Source: Alviniconcha marisindica
Taxonomy: Eukaryota; Mollusca; Gastropoda; Provannidae
DNA length: 64,000 bases
Reading direction: 5' to 3'
NCBI GenBank assembly: GCA_018857735.1
Contig: JABMCL010002352.1
Coordinates: forward strand, 172,501 to 236,500
Shown here in pieces: positions 35,163 to 46,187 of this stretch; the stretch's first letter is position 1; the number at the start of each line of letters is the position of its first letter. A model generated the notes under the pieces. It worked only from the letters and a program-made list of their open reading frames with translations, searched no databases and was not told the origin of the DNA. The translations under genes were made by a program, and so were the position numbers.

Positions 35163-35667
35163 ATAATAATAATAACTCTTATATAGCGCTATACCCTGTA
35201 AAAATTTACAAGCTCGCGGCGCTGTACATCATCAACATCAAAAAAATCCGCTTGACAATCAACAAACAAACAAAAAACAAAAAAATACAAGTACTATAAA
35301 TGCATACATCAATATCAAAATGACAACAACAAAAAAGCGAGGAAAGAAAAGAAAGAAAGAAAAAAAAAGGGGGGGGGGGGGGGGGGAGGAAGAAGAAGCA
35401 AAGTACCGTAAATGCGTATATCGATATTAAAGCATTTCACACACACTGAAATAATCACAAGTCCTATAAAATAATGCACATATTAATATCAACATGACCA
35501 TCAGAAAAGCACAAGTACTGTCATGACAATCAAAAAGCACAAAAATAATACTGTAAATACATACATCAACACTAAAAAGCATTTCACACACAGCCACCTA
35601 CTATATGATTACACACAGACACCTGCACACTCACATTCACTCCTCACAAGCATGCGCGCGCGCGCCG

Positions 35668-35729
<62 letters not shown>

Positions 35730-35772
35730 TGACACATACCACACTAACACACAATACACGCACGCACGCGCC

Positions 35773-35869
<97 letters not shown>

Positions 35870-36710
35870 ACGCCCCAGATGAAAAAGTGGCGGCAGCAGC
35901 AGGCTCTCCTGTTAGTCTCATGCTTTCAGCCCCTCCCCCCAAGCCCGCCCTCCCCCCCCCCTCCACCAACCCATGCCTACGGTGATAATTTCAGAGACTC
36001 ATGTGAAGGCATTGCGGAAGAGGTGCGTTTTGAGGCCGGATTTAAAAGAGGTGAGAGATGTAGAAAATCGGGTTTGTATCGGACAGAGTTCCACACACAA
36101 GGCGCCTGATATTGGAAAGACCTTGCACCGGCACTTTTCAAGTTAACACGTGGGACACAGAGCAGTTTGTCAGAAGATGATCGAAGGATCTGTGGGGGGT
36201 GTACGAGGAGAGACAGTGTGAGAGGTAAGGGGGCAATGTACCATCAAAGTAGCGGAAAGCCAGTGTCGCTAGTTTGTATTCAATGCGCTGTTTGATGGGA
36301 AGCCAGTGAAGTGATATCAGCATAGGTGTTACATGCTCACTATGCTTTTTACGAAAGATCAGCCGAGCTGAGTTGTTCAGTATTCTTTGAAGTCGGGCTA
36401 TCTGATCTGAAGTGATACCTGCCAGTAGGGAATTGCAGTAATCAATCCGAGATAGAACTCGAGAACAAACAAGAGTTGCGGTCGCGCTTGAAGTGATGAA
36501 TGGACGGATGGCACCGATTCTACGCAGTTCAAGGTAGGCAGAACGACAGACAGAGCTAATGTGATGAGACATGGTGAGGCTAGAGTCTAAGACAACTCCC
36601 AGACTTTTAATCTTGGGCTGAAAAGGAATCGGACTACCACCAATGTTGAGATGCTCACTGTAGCAGACACATTTCTGGCACTCTCGGCAAAGCAGAACCA
36701 ATTTTTATTC
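35163..36710 (-). mobile_element. CR1/L2-type LINE, 5'-truncated
   Basis: The minus frame 36701-36138 encodes the region after the reverse-transcriptase core: LGVVLDSSLTMSHHI, SRIDYCNSLLAG, RLQRILNNSARLIF and LHWLPIKQRIEYKLATL. A frameshift follows, and the C-terminus continues as FQYQAPCVWNS at about 36110-35985. The 3'UTR contains large CA tracts (35670-35872), a poly-G run and a GCGCTATATAAG-like end followed by (ATT)n at 35163-35175, typical of the group. It is inactive. Confidence 0.85.
35670..35872. repeat. (CA)n microsatellites inside a LINE 3' region
   Basis: CA tracts at 35670-35727 and 35776-35872. Confidence 0.95.
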
Positions 36711-36951
36711 AAGCCCGGACATAGTCCTTTGATTACGGAAATGGCTCAACTAAAAATTAAAAAAAAAATTAAAAAGATTTGGAGGGGGTAGGGGGTGGAT
36801 TCGAGTGATTTCCCTTATTTACCAAGGGCCGACCACTTCCGCTGGCTGAAAAATTTAACCGTTGTCACTGGAAGCTCCAGCTTGTTGTCAATTTTTCAAC
36901 TTCTTTTAACCCCCCAAAAGTCTGTAACTGCCAACCGAAGAGTGAAACAAA

Positions 36952-37746
36952 ATGTGTGCCGCAATGCTAAAGTACTGGCGAGAAGCTTCTACTCTGCTGA
37001 TGGTGCATACTCGCACTCAAATACGACACACAGTTCTCCCATGCCAAACGTGTCCGGGCCCCTGTCCGCCGCCACCACCCTGCCCACCGCCTAAGTGCGT
37101 GAAGAAAACGAGACAGTGCACACCGTACAACGAGCTGGAGCTTTTAATGATAAAACGGACCAAGAGGGCGGGGTGTTTACCGGACTTGTGCGTATTTCCT
37201 GGAGGAACAGCGCACAACGTCGACTTCTCAAGTGACTGGTTGAAACTTTTTGGCGCAACCTGTCCAGAATCGGCTCAGATTCGGTTTGGCTTTGCAAAGA
37301 CAGTCTGCAAGACTGCTCCAATGCTGTACAGACTGCGAGACCCGGAGTACAGTGAGGTGCCCAGCGAAGTGGCCTTCAGAATATGCGCTGTCAGAGAAAC
37401 CTTTCAAGAGACAGGTGTTCTGCTGGCACGTAGTGCTGACGTGGCTACGTTTCAGTTCAATCCTAACGCTGTGGAAGCTTACTCTTTTGGTGAAGAGCAC
37501 ATAAAGAATGTGGAGGAATGGCGGCTTAAAGTTCGAAAAGATCCGTACGAGTTTATTAAGCTGTGTAAAACTCTGGACATTGTGCCGGACATCTGGTCGC
37601 TGTATGATTGGTCGAACTGGTTGTCGCCCGCTGACGCATGCAAAGCAGATTGCAAGCGATTAGATGCAGCTTTTTACGTCTGCTGCCTGACCAAGTGTCC
37701 ATATACCAGTGAGGACTGCAATGAAATGGAAATGGTCCGCTCACAT
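36952..37746 (+). CDS. NUDT19: NUDT19-like exon 1
   Basis: The exon has 265 codons, phase 0; the donor is TCACAT|GTAAGA. It carries the whole Nudix box. Confidence 0.92.
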
Positions 37747-39722
37747 GTAAGAAACTGAATTTTGCATTCTGTATAGTCTACTACCCAAACCGGAATCCCC
37801 ATGCGCGTCATAGCTGAACAAAGTTAAACAAAACATGGGAAGGTGGTCTGATGCGATAGATTGAGTTTTTACGCTACGTTCGTTGCTTGTCCACAGACAG
37901 ATCTGCGTCACCGTATACAGATCTCTATGCCTCGGAATTTTCGCGTGCAGACGGAAAGCACGTCTAGTCACTGGTTCACTGATCTTAGCAGTAACACCAC
38001 GCAGACTATATATATCACGATGGCTTTACTGGTCAGTGATAAGAAACGAAAACATTTCAAATTAAATATTGTTCCCAAACGCCATATAACGTCTGGATAT
38101 TTAATACTTAGATCTATGTTCTTAGTCGATCAATATCAAAAGGGTCACCCCCCCGCGGAGACAGACGGTGTTATGTCCGTGATATATATTGATAGGTACA
38201 ATGGGTGAGTTGAGTATCTAACTTTATAATAACTTTAACTTTATTGCCAAGTGTCAATACACTGATTGCACACTGAGCTGCAGACAGACACGGAGGCTTT
38301 ATTGCAACAAAGGCATGTGTTTTTGATTGGGAGCATGGACTGTGAGGATTGTGATATCAGTACCACTATCAGTATGTATTTTTAAATGAGGTAAATTTGG
38401 GAACTGCATAGGGATGGATATGTTTGTTAAATCCAGCCAAGTGCAGCGCATTTTGTGTGATTTTTAAATCGGTATTTGACAGAGACCAATACTGATACGA
38501 TATTGATCATTATCTGTAGAGATTGTTCAAGGGAGACAATAGGTATCCCCCCCCCCCTTTTTTTTTATTTCAAATTTTATATATATATTTTATTTTTAGT
38601 GAAGGCTAGATCTGGAGGGCTGAGCATTTACTGTTCCGCTGTTACCGGATGTGTTTCTTCTTGCATTATGTTGTAAGAAGAAAGAATGTATGTTTTAACC
38701 AACTCCCACTTCCACGCGCACCCCCCACCCCCACGGGAACCAAACCGAGGAAGCAAGAAAAAGCAAGAAAAAGTGGACATGTGTCTTTTTGCAGACTTCG
38801 TATGGTTCTAATTCTATCGATATTTATGCAACAGATGCACTTCAATGCTTCGTATTCGATCCCTTCTGGGCGCAGTCATATTGGTTTGCTGTTTACTAAT
38901 GAAGACCGCGGAGGCCTTATGCCAGTAGTGCAGAGTTTTAGGTATTCACGAGCGAAGCTAGATCGAGAAAAGTTTTCTTTTACTGTGACTTTCCTGAGCC
39001 AAGCCGTTGTACGAAAGACTGAAAGACCTGCTACTGTCAGTGCTAGACGTACTGATAACCTGAAGAATGGATCACTTCCAAGGAAAGTCGACGAGTATTT
39101 ATGGCTGGTTTGATATGTGACTGATTTGGTACGGCGCTATGTAACTTTAGCTACAGTCACTCATTCAGAGGCACGTGCAGCTAGTGAGCAGTGAGTCTAT
39201 TGAGAATAGCGCTTACAAGAGCGGTCAAGCAGTCTCAGTGGTTGTTGGTCTGCGTCGCGTAACAAATCGAGTAACTAATCCTTGGGGGGTAATTGTGGGA
39301 ACTGTTTAAGCGAACCCGGCTTTGCTTGCTAATAACCTCACTTGGATTTGACCTGTCCATGCCGCTTCTGTGACCTTGGTCCATTTCTCAAAGTCATGGG
39401 ATATAGCCTGGTGATCACCGGCAGAACGTTGTATTTTTCCAGCATGAATGCGAGTTGAATCCGACTATTTTCTCTTGACGTTTCTGTCTTTGTTTTGGCC
39501 AGTGGTTAACCGGGATGCAGATGTTCAAGGACTACAATGAGAGTCTGCTGCACCTAACTCCTACTCAGCTTTACGAGACAGCCCGCCTGATGAACTTCAA
39601 CGATGTGGAGGAGCTGCTTCAATTTATGAAGAGGCGTGCAGGCCAGCCAGTCTGCAGGTGGATGCCGGTTCGAATCCAATGCAGTGATGGCATCTTATAT
39701 GTATTTCCAGGTTAGGATGTAT

Positions 39723-39806
<84 letters not shown>

Positions 39807-40137
39807 TGACTGCTTCTGTTTTCTTTTCCGATACTAGGCATATGAACTGATCAGATGTTCTGCTGCTTCATTTGCTCATAATATGCTCATCGTATGCTCA
39901 TAATATGTAACTGAATGATGTATGGCATGTGTTCATCTGGCGCTCTGAGCACGCTATGTTTTGTGTGGAATTTCTCATGTATAACGTTTCACTCACTCAT
40001 TCATGCCTATAGGTATGTAAATAATGCCTGTAATTTGATATCTATTTATCAGTAGCTTAGCAGGGACTAGTTGTTAGACAGGTTTTTGACTGAACCTAAA
40101 CTACAATCCTTGTAAATAAAGTTTTCGAGTTCGAGTT

Positions 40138-40213
<76 letters not shown>

Positions 40214-40770
40214 TGACCTGACTGTTGGAATGCACGATCATTTGATTCTGAATCCAGCATTCAAATCAATGTAATTTGTCTCATTTAATACCAGCTCATG
40301 ACTCATCAGTGAATGTGCGCCATTGGGATTTTTTTTTTAAAGTGGTAACATTCTGATTGAATAATTAATAAAGTAACATTCTGATTGATTAATTAATAAA
40401 TACTTGGGTAATTAGCAGCCGGGAACCCCAGCGTCGCGGTATTTGAGGTTGCCTCGTCTATTTTGCCACAAAGTGGCGTCATGACGCGCTTCCGCGTGGC
40501 AAATTCAACATGGAAATGACTGCACAAATAAGACCAGAGACAGCTTATCCGCGTGCAGTTTTCCCTTCGCAAACACGCATCTTTTAGTTGCGGTGACGCT
40601 GCATGTGCTTTAACCAGTTCAGACTTCCATAGCTGAGTCGACTATAGACGCCACCCTATGACATGCTGTCTTCCCATGCATTTTGTCTTGCGTGACTAAT
40701 GTCAGATTTACGTGGGCTGGTACTGACGATCCAGCCACACGTAAATGTACATTTGCTCGAGGGAGCGCAT

Positions 40771-40850
<80 letters not shown>

Positions 40851-40925
40851 ACATACATACACCAAGCACTGGTTTACGACAGCCTTCCTCCAAGGAGGAA
40901 GGTGCCGGAAAGCGATGCTCTGATT

Positions 40926-41011
<86 letters not shown>

Positions 41012-41299
41012 CACACGAGCACACCATTTAATGCATTTCACCTCCCGTTCTTTTCACTTCGCTTAAGTTTCTCTATCCTGTGTGCAGGTGACTCCCTGTA
41101 TCCCTCACAGCCCGACATCGATGGGGTGTGCCCGATGCTGCAGAGGAAGGAGACGCTGGAGCAGCTCACCTACTGCTCCTGCGCGCTCAATCGAGCCATC
41201 TCCAGGTGCTCGCCCTGCGGCAAGCAGCTGTACCAGATCCAGTGCAACATCAAACAGCACCATGGACACGTGTCACCACTGCTGTGTAAAATTAAATAG
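36952..41299 (+). CDS. NUDT19: NUDT19-like Nudix hydrolase, complete gene
   Basis: Three exons (36952-37746, 39503-39710, 41088-41299) join in phase into 404 residues. An N-terminal WREASTLLMV segment leads into ELLMIKRTKRAGCLPDLCVFPGG, then the split Nudix motif VAFRICAVRETFQETGVLL, the PYEFIKLCKTLDIVPDIW and YDWSNWLSPAD blocks, and the C-terminal WRWMPVRIQ-like and DSLYPSQPD blocks. Gene order of these motifs matches NUDT19 (RP2 family), a peroxisomal CoA/acyl-CoA diphosphatase in mammals. A Cys/Pro-rich insert (CPGPCPPPPPCPPPKC) lies before the catalytic domain. The Nudix helix reads RETFQETG, so the first of the two adjacent glutamates is Gln. The C-terminus is KIK and not the peroxisomal SRL-type tripeptide. 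The ATG at 36964 is an alternative start. Confidence 0.93.
37747..39502. other. NUDT19-like intron 1
   Basis: Nothing coding is recognised. A poly-C/poly-T junction lies at 38549-38567. Confidence 0.5.
39503..39710 (+). CDS. NUDT19: NUDT19-like exon 2
   Basis: The exon is phase 0 to 1. It encodes WLTGMQMFKDYNESLLHLTP, QLYETARLMNFNDVEELLQF and VRIQCSDGILYVFPG. The acceptor is TTTTGGCCAG and the donor TTTCCAG|GTTAGG. Confidence 0.9.
39725..40211. repeat. Two (CT)n microsatellites flanking a retroelement tail
   Basis: CT tracts lie at 39725-39803 and 40141-40211. The segment between them ends with GTAAATAAAGTTTTCGAGTT and a GAGTTC repeat at about 40110-40139, a common LINE or SINE 3' terminus on the + strand. 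Confidence 0.7.
40771..41006. repeat. Two (CA)n microsatellites in NUDT19-like intron 2
   Basis: CA tracts lie at 40771-40855 and 40930-41006 with ~75 bp between; the second ends ~80 bp before exon 3. Confidence 0.95.
41088..41299 (+). CDS. NUDT19: NUDT19-like exon 3 (terminal)
   Basis: The exon is phase 1 and encodes GDSLYPSQPDIDG, EQLTYCSCALNRAI and CNIKQHHGHVSPLLCKIK, then TAG at 41297-41299. The last ~18 codons are the first unit of the following 81-bp tandem array. Confidence 0.88.
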
Positions 41300-41905
41300 C
41301 AAGTAGTCGCCTCGGCCTCAGAGCAAATGCAACATCGATTTTCAGCATCATGGACATGTGTCACCACTGTTGTGTGTAAAGCAAAATAATAAGTAGTCGC
41401 CTCGGCCTCAGAGCAAATGCAACATCGAACAGCATCATGGCACGGGCCACCACCGTTGTGTAAAGCAAATAAGTAGACGCCTCGGCCACAGAGCAAATGC
41501 AACATCGAACAGCACCATGGACACAGGCCACCACCGTTGTGTAAAGCAAATAAGTAGTCGCCTCGGCCACAGAGCAAATGCAACATCGAACAGCATCATG
41601 GACACGGGCCACCACATTGTGTAAAGCAAATAAGTAGTCGCCTCGGCCACAGAGCAAATGCAACATCGAACAGCATCATGGACACGGGCCACCACCGTTG
41701 TGTAAAGCAAATAAGTAGTCGCCTTGGCCTTGGAGCCAGTGCAACATCGAACAGCGCCATGGACACGCGTCACCACTGTTGTGTAAAGTAAATAAGTAGT
41801 CGCCTCGGCCTCAGAGCAAATGCAACATCGAACAGCATCATGGACACGGGCCACCACCGTTGTGTAAAGGGGCCTCTGAGCTGCAACATGAAACGGCACA
41901 TCAGA
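41246..41905. repeat. 81-bp minisatellite derived from the NUDT19-like last exon
   Basis: Unit starts (AACATC) lie at 41246, 41331, 41421, 41501, 41582, 41662, 41743 and 41824, so the period settles at 80-81 bp. Unit 1 is coding (CNIKQHHGHVSPLLCK); later units repeat that sequence beyond the stop. The array creates long open frames on the minus strand that are not genes. Confidence 0.92.
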
Positions 41906-41983
41906 CACTTGCCTCCAGCAAGGGGTTGGTCATCTCTGCCTGAGAGCCAGTGCCGCGTGGAACATCGTCACGGAATCGTGTCT

Positions 41984-41985
<2 letters not shown>

Positions 41986-42036
<51 letters not shown>
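41986..42036. repeat. (AT)n microsatellite
   Basis: About 25 uninterrupted AT dinucleotides. Confidence 0.95.
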
Positions 42037-42038
<2 letters not shown>

Positions 42039-42044
42039 TTAGCG

Positions 42045-44480
42045 CATATGTTCAAGTAGTGAGTTGTGCAACAAAGTTATCTACCTCACGAACTGTTGAC
42101 ACCTGCTAAGGTAAAATAGCTGTGCAGCAGAGTTATCTGTCCCACGAACGGTTGCCACCTCTGCTCAAGTAAAACAGTTGTTCAATAAAGTTGTATATCC
42201 AACGAACTGTTGCCACCTCTGCTCAAGTAAAACAGTTGTTCAATAAAGTTGTCTATCCCACGAACTGTTGCCACCTCTGCTCAAGTAAAACAGTTGTTCA
42301 ATAAAGTTGTCTATCCCACGAACTGTTGACGCCTGTTGAGGTAAGACAGTCAGTTGCGCAATAATCTTCCCCATGAACTGTTGACACCTCTGCTGAAGTA
42401 AAAGTGTTTGTTGTGCAATAAAGTGACCTTCCCCCAAAAGAAAAGAAAAAATGTTGTGCAATAAAATAATATCTGCCTCGCCAACTGTTGTATTCAAAAA
42501 GAAAGTCATCTGTTAAGCGAACTGTTAGCACATCTTTTGAAGTATAAGGTTAAGTTGTGCAATAAAGTCATCTACCTCATAAACTGTAGGCATCTTTGTT
42601 GTATTTACAATAACAAAATTTAGTCCGCTGTGCAGTGAGGTCATAGGTTAAGGGAACTGTATGCACTTTTTCTTTTCTTTTCTTTTTTTCTCTTTCTTTT
42701 TTGAAGTATAAGGGTACGTTGTGCGATAAAATCACCTTAACCACCTCACGAATTGTTGGTACCTTTGTTGTATTAAAAAAGAAAGAAAGAAAAAATATAT
42801 CCGCTGTGATATGAAGTCATCTGTTAAGGGAACTGTTAGCACTATGTTGAATTACAAACTGGGGTACGTTGTACCGTAAAGCCATCTGCCTCACGAAATG
42901 TTGGAGCCTCTGTTAATCTGAAATATTAAGTTGTGCAATAGTCATATGTCTAGCGAACAGTTGGCACCTGTGCCAAAGTACAGTTGTAAGCTGTGCAATA
43001 AAGTGGTCTACATCACGAGCTGTTAGCACATGTGTCGAAATACAGTAGTAAGCTGTGCAATAGTCTACATCACGAGCTGTTAGCACCTGTGTCGAAATAC
43101 AGTAATAAGCTGTGCAATAAAGTGGTCTACATCACGAGCTGTTAGCACATGTGTCGAAATACAGTAATAAGCTGTGCAATAAAGTGGTCTACATCACGAG
43201 CTGTTAGCACATGTGTCGAAATACATTAGTAAGCTGTGCAATAGTCTACATCACGAGCTGTTAGCACCTGTGTCGAAATACAATAATAAGCTGTGCAATA
43301 AAGTGGTCTACATCACGAGCTGTTAGCACCTGTGTTGAAGTACAGTAGAAAGCTGTGCAACAAATCCATCTACTTCACGAAATGTTGGCGCCTCTGTTGA
43401 ACTGAAATACTAAGCTGTGTAATAGTCGTCTTTCTAGCGAACTGTTAGTACCTGTGCCAAAGGACAGTAGTAAGCTGTGCAATAAAGTCATCTGCCTAGT
43501 GATTTGTTAGCACGTATGGCTCGGTACAGTAGTAATTAAGCTGTGCAATGAAGTCATCTGCCTAGTGATTTGTTAGCACGTTATGCCTCAGTACAGTAGT
43601 AATTAAGCTGTGCAATGAAGTCATCTGCCTAGTGATTTGTTAGCACGTTATGCCTCAGTACAGTAGTAAGCTGTGCAATAAAGTCATCTGCCTAGTGATT
43701 TGTTAGCACGTTATGCCTCAGTACAGTAGTAAGCTGTGCAATAAAGTCATCTGCCTAGTGATTTGTTAGCACGTTATGCCTCAGTACAGTAGTAAGCTGT
43801 GCAATAAAGTAATCTGCCTAGTAATTTGTTAGCACGTTATGCCTCAGTACAGTAGTAAGCTGTGCAATGAAGTCATCTGCCTAGTGATTTGTTAGCACGT
43901 TATGCCTCAGTACAGTAGTAATCTGTGCAATAAAGTCATCTGCCTAGTGATTTGTTAGCACGTTATGCCTCAGTATAGTAGTAATCTGTGCAATAAAGTC
44001 ATCTGCCTAGCGATTTGTTAGCACGATGCCTAGCGATTTGTTTGCTAAGCTGTGCAATAAAGTCATCTGCCTAGTGATTTGTTAGCACGTTGTGCCTCAG
44101 CATAGCAGTAAGCTGTGCAATAAAGTCATCTGCCTAGTGATTTGTTAGCACGTTATGCCTCAGTATAGTAGTAAGCTGTGCAATAAAGTTATCTGCCTAG
44201 CGAACTGTTAGCACCTGTGTTGAAGTAAAATATCCTGCTGTACAATAAAGTCGGCCCCATCACGGGCTGTTGGCATCTGTTGATTGAAGCTGAGTAAACT
44301 CAGCCGCTCCGATTTAAAGTACTGACTGTCTCATGGACTGTTAGCACCCCTGTTGATTGAAGTTAAGTAAACTAAGTCACTCCACATTACAGTCATAACT
44401 GCCCCATGGACTGTTGATTGAAGTTAACTAAAGTCATCTGCTCCACAGCAAAGTCACAACTGTCTCACAGACTGAAACAG
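42045..44480 (+). repeat. Minisatellite array with AATAAA in most units
   Basis: Units of about 54-68 bp share TGTGCAATAAAGT, CATCTGCCT(A/C), a GAACTGTTAGCACCTG-like stretch and a GTACAGTAGTAAGC segment. Homogenised subfamilies occupy 42140-42330, 42990-43340 and 43450-44200. About twenty units carry AATAAA on the + strand, so the array is a field of poly(A) signals downstream of NUDT19. Diverged units continue after the fold-back element to about 45725. Confidence 0.85.
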
Positions 44481-44481
44481 A

Positions 44482-45540
44482 ACGAGGCCCAGAGCGTTTG
44501 TGAAGAATCAACACACAAGGGAGTTAATTAGCGCTCGAAATACGTAACACAAATACAACAACAAAGACCTGAGTCGCCTACGGTAACTCTCACCTGGCAT
44601 GCGTGTAAATACAAGACACATAAACTCCGTCAGAAATGCATCCTCGTACCTCTGGTGGAGTTTATGTATCTTGTGTTTACACCCAAGCCAAGTACCTCGT
44701 ACCTCTAGTGGAGTTTATGTATCTTGTGTTTACACCCAAGCCAAGTACCTCGTACCTCTAGTGGAGTTTATGTATCTTGTGTGTTTACGTTTACACCCAG
44801 GCCTGTGCTTCGTACCTCTGGTGGAGTTTATGTATCTTGTGTTTACACCCAGGCCAGTGCTTCGTATCTCTGGTGGAGTTTATGTATCTTGTATTTACAC
44901 CCAGGCCAGTGCCTCGTTCCTCTGATGGAGTTTATGTATCTTGGGTTTACACCCGGCCAGTGCCTCGTACCTCTGGTGGAGTTTATGTATCTTGTGTTTA
45001 CACCCAGGTCTGTGCTTCGTACCTCTGGTGGAGTTTGTGTATCTTGTGTTTACACCCAGGCCAGTGCTTCGTATCTCTGGTGGAATTTATGTATCTTGTA
45101 TTTACTCCCAGGCCTGTGCTTCGTACCTCTGGTGGAGTTTATGTATCTTGTATTTACACCCAGGCCAGTGCCTCGTTCCTCTGATGGAGTTTATGTATCT
45201 TGGGTTTACACCCAGGCCAGTGCCTCGTTCCTCTGATGGAGTTTATGTATCTTGGGTTTACACCCAGGCCAGTGCCTCGTTCCTCTGATGGAGTTTACAC
45301 CCAGGCCAGTGCCTCATACCTCTGGTGGAGTTTATGTGTCTTGTGTTTACACCCAGGCCAGTGCCTCATACCTCTGGTGGAGTTTATGTGTCTTGTGTTT
45401 ACACCCAGGCCAGTGCCTCGTACCTCTGGTGGAGTTTATGTATCTTGTCATGCCAGGTGAGAGTTACCGTAGGCAACTGAGGTCTTTGTTGTTGTACTTG
45501 TGTTATGTATTCCGAGCGCTAATTAATTCCCGTGTGTCAC
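44482..45540. mobile_element. Fold-back element with a tandem-repeat core
   Basis: The left arm (about 44482-44640) and right arm (about 45424-45540) are inverted copies of one another over roughly 110 bp (TTAATTAGCGCTCG, CAACAACAAAGACCT, CCTACGGTAACTCTCACCTG). Between them about fifteen 53-bp units are built from the inner end of the arm. It is inserted in the AATAAA minisatellite, whose units resume on the right. No transposase frame exists. Three + frames stay open through the core only because the unit lacks stops. Confidence 0.85.
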
Positions 45541-45730
45541 AGTGTTGTCTCACGGACTGTTTTGCACTAGATGAACAACTCTACGCTGAAGTTCAGTTTA
45601 CCACATGGACTGTTAGTGCTTGTGCTTATTGAAGTCAGCTCCACAGTAAAGTTGTATCTGCCTCACGAACAGTTAGCATCTCATCTGAACTGAAGTAAAA
45701 TAAAAACAATTCTACAGTAAAAACTGAGCG
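45541..45730. repeat. Right-hand remnant of the AATAAA minisatellite
   Basis: Diverged units (CACGGACTGTT, ATGGACTGTTAGTGCTTGTG, CACGAACAGTTAGCATCT) show the array continued here before the fold-back insertion. Confidence 0.6.
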
Positions 45731-46149
45731 TCATTGCCTTTGAAGTGACAGGAAGGCCATTCCCGACATCTTCAAAAGTGAATGAAGCCGGCTTGGAAAG
45801 GACAGGATCGTTTTCGGACTCATATTTTATTTTATTTTATTTTTTTGGGGGGGGTGGGGGGGGGGGGTGGTTGCAGATGGTGGTATCAGTGTCCAAATAA
45901 ATCGGTCACGATGCTCATTTTGTTTTAGTTCATTTGTTCTGTTTGAGAGAGATATATATATGGCCGATCCAGGACTTGACTTGTATGCGTACTACTACTG
46001 GCTTCTGTTAAAGGTCTGAATGTTCTTTATTCATGCAGGTCGGGTCAGTTAGTTACAATCTGAGTAACCCTAGTAGTCACGCAAAAAGTGTACCTGGTGT
46101 CAAAATTAAAGTGGATGCATATTAAACCTGAATCGTTCGAGTTGAACAC

Positions 46150-46187
<38 letters not shown>

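Noticed and set aside
38649..39113. 154-codon + frame in NUDT19-like intron 1
   Set aside because: It has no recognisable domain, and exon 1 splices past it in phase to 39503.
41170..41908. Minus-strand open frames of 101-157 codons with MLHLLCGRG-like repeats
   Set aside because: They are antisense translations of the 81-bp array derived from the NUDT19-like last exon.
43450..44200. Regular repeat/spacer look suggesting a CRISPR-like array
   Set aside because: The whole unit, not just a short repeat, is conserved, and the context is a eukaryotic minisatellite.
44599..45632. Overlapping open frames of 86-170 codons on the + strand
   Set aside because: All three frames translate the same 53-bp stop-free tandem unit of the fold-back element.
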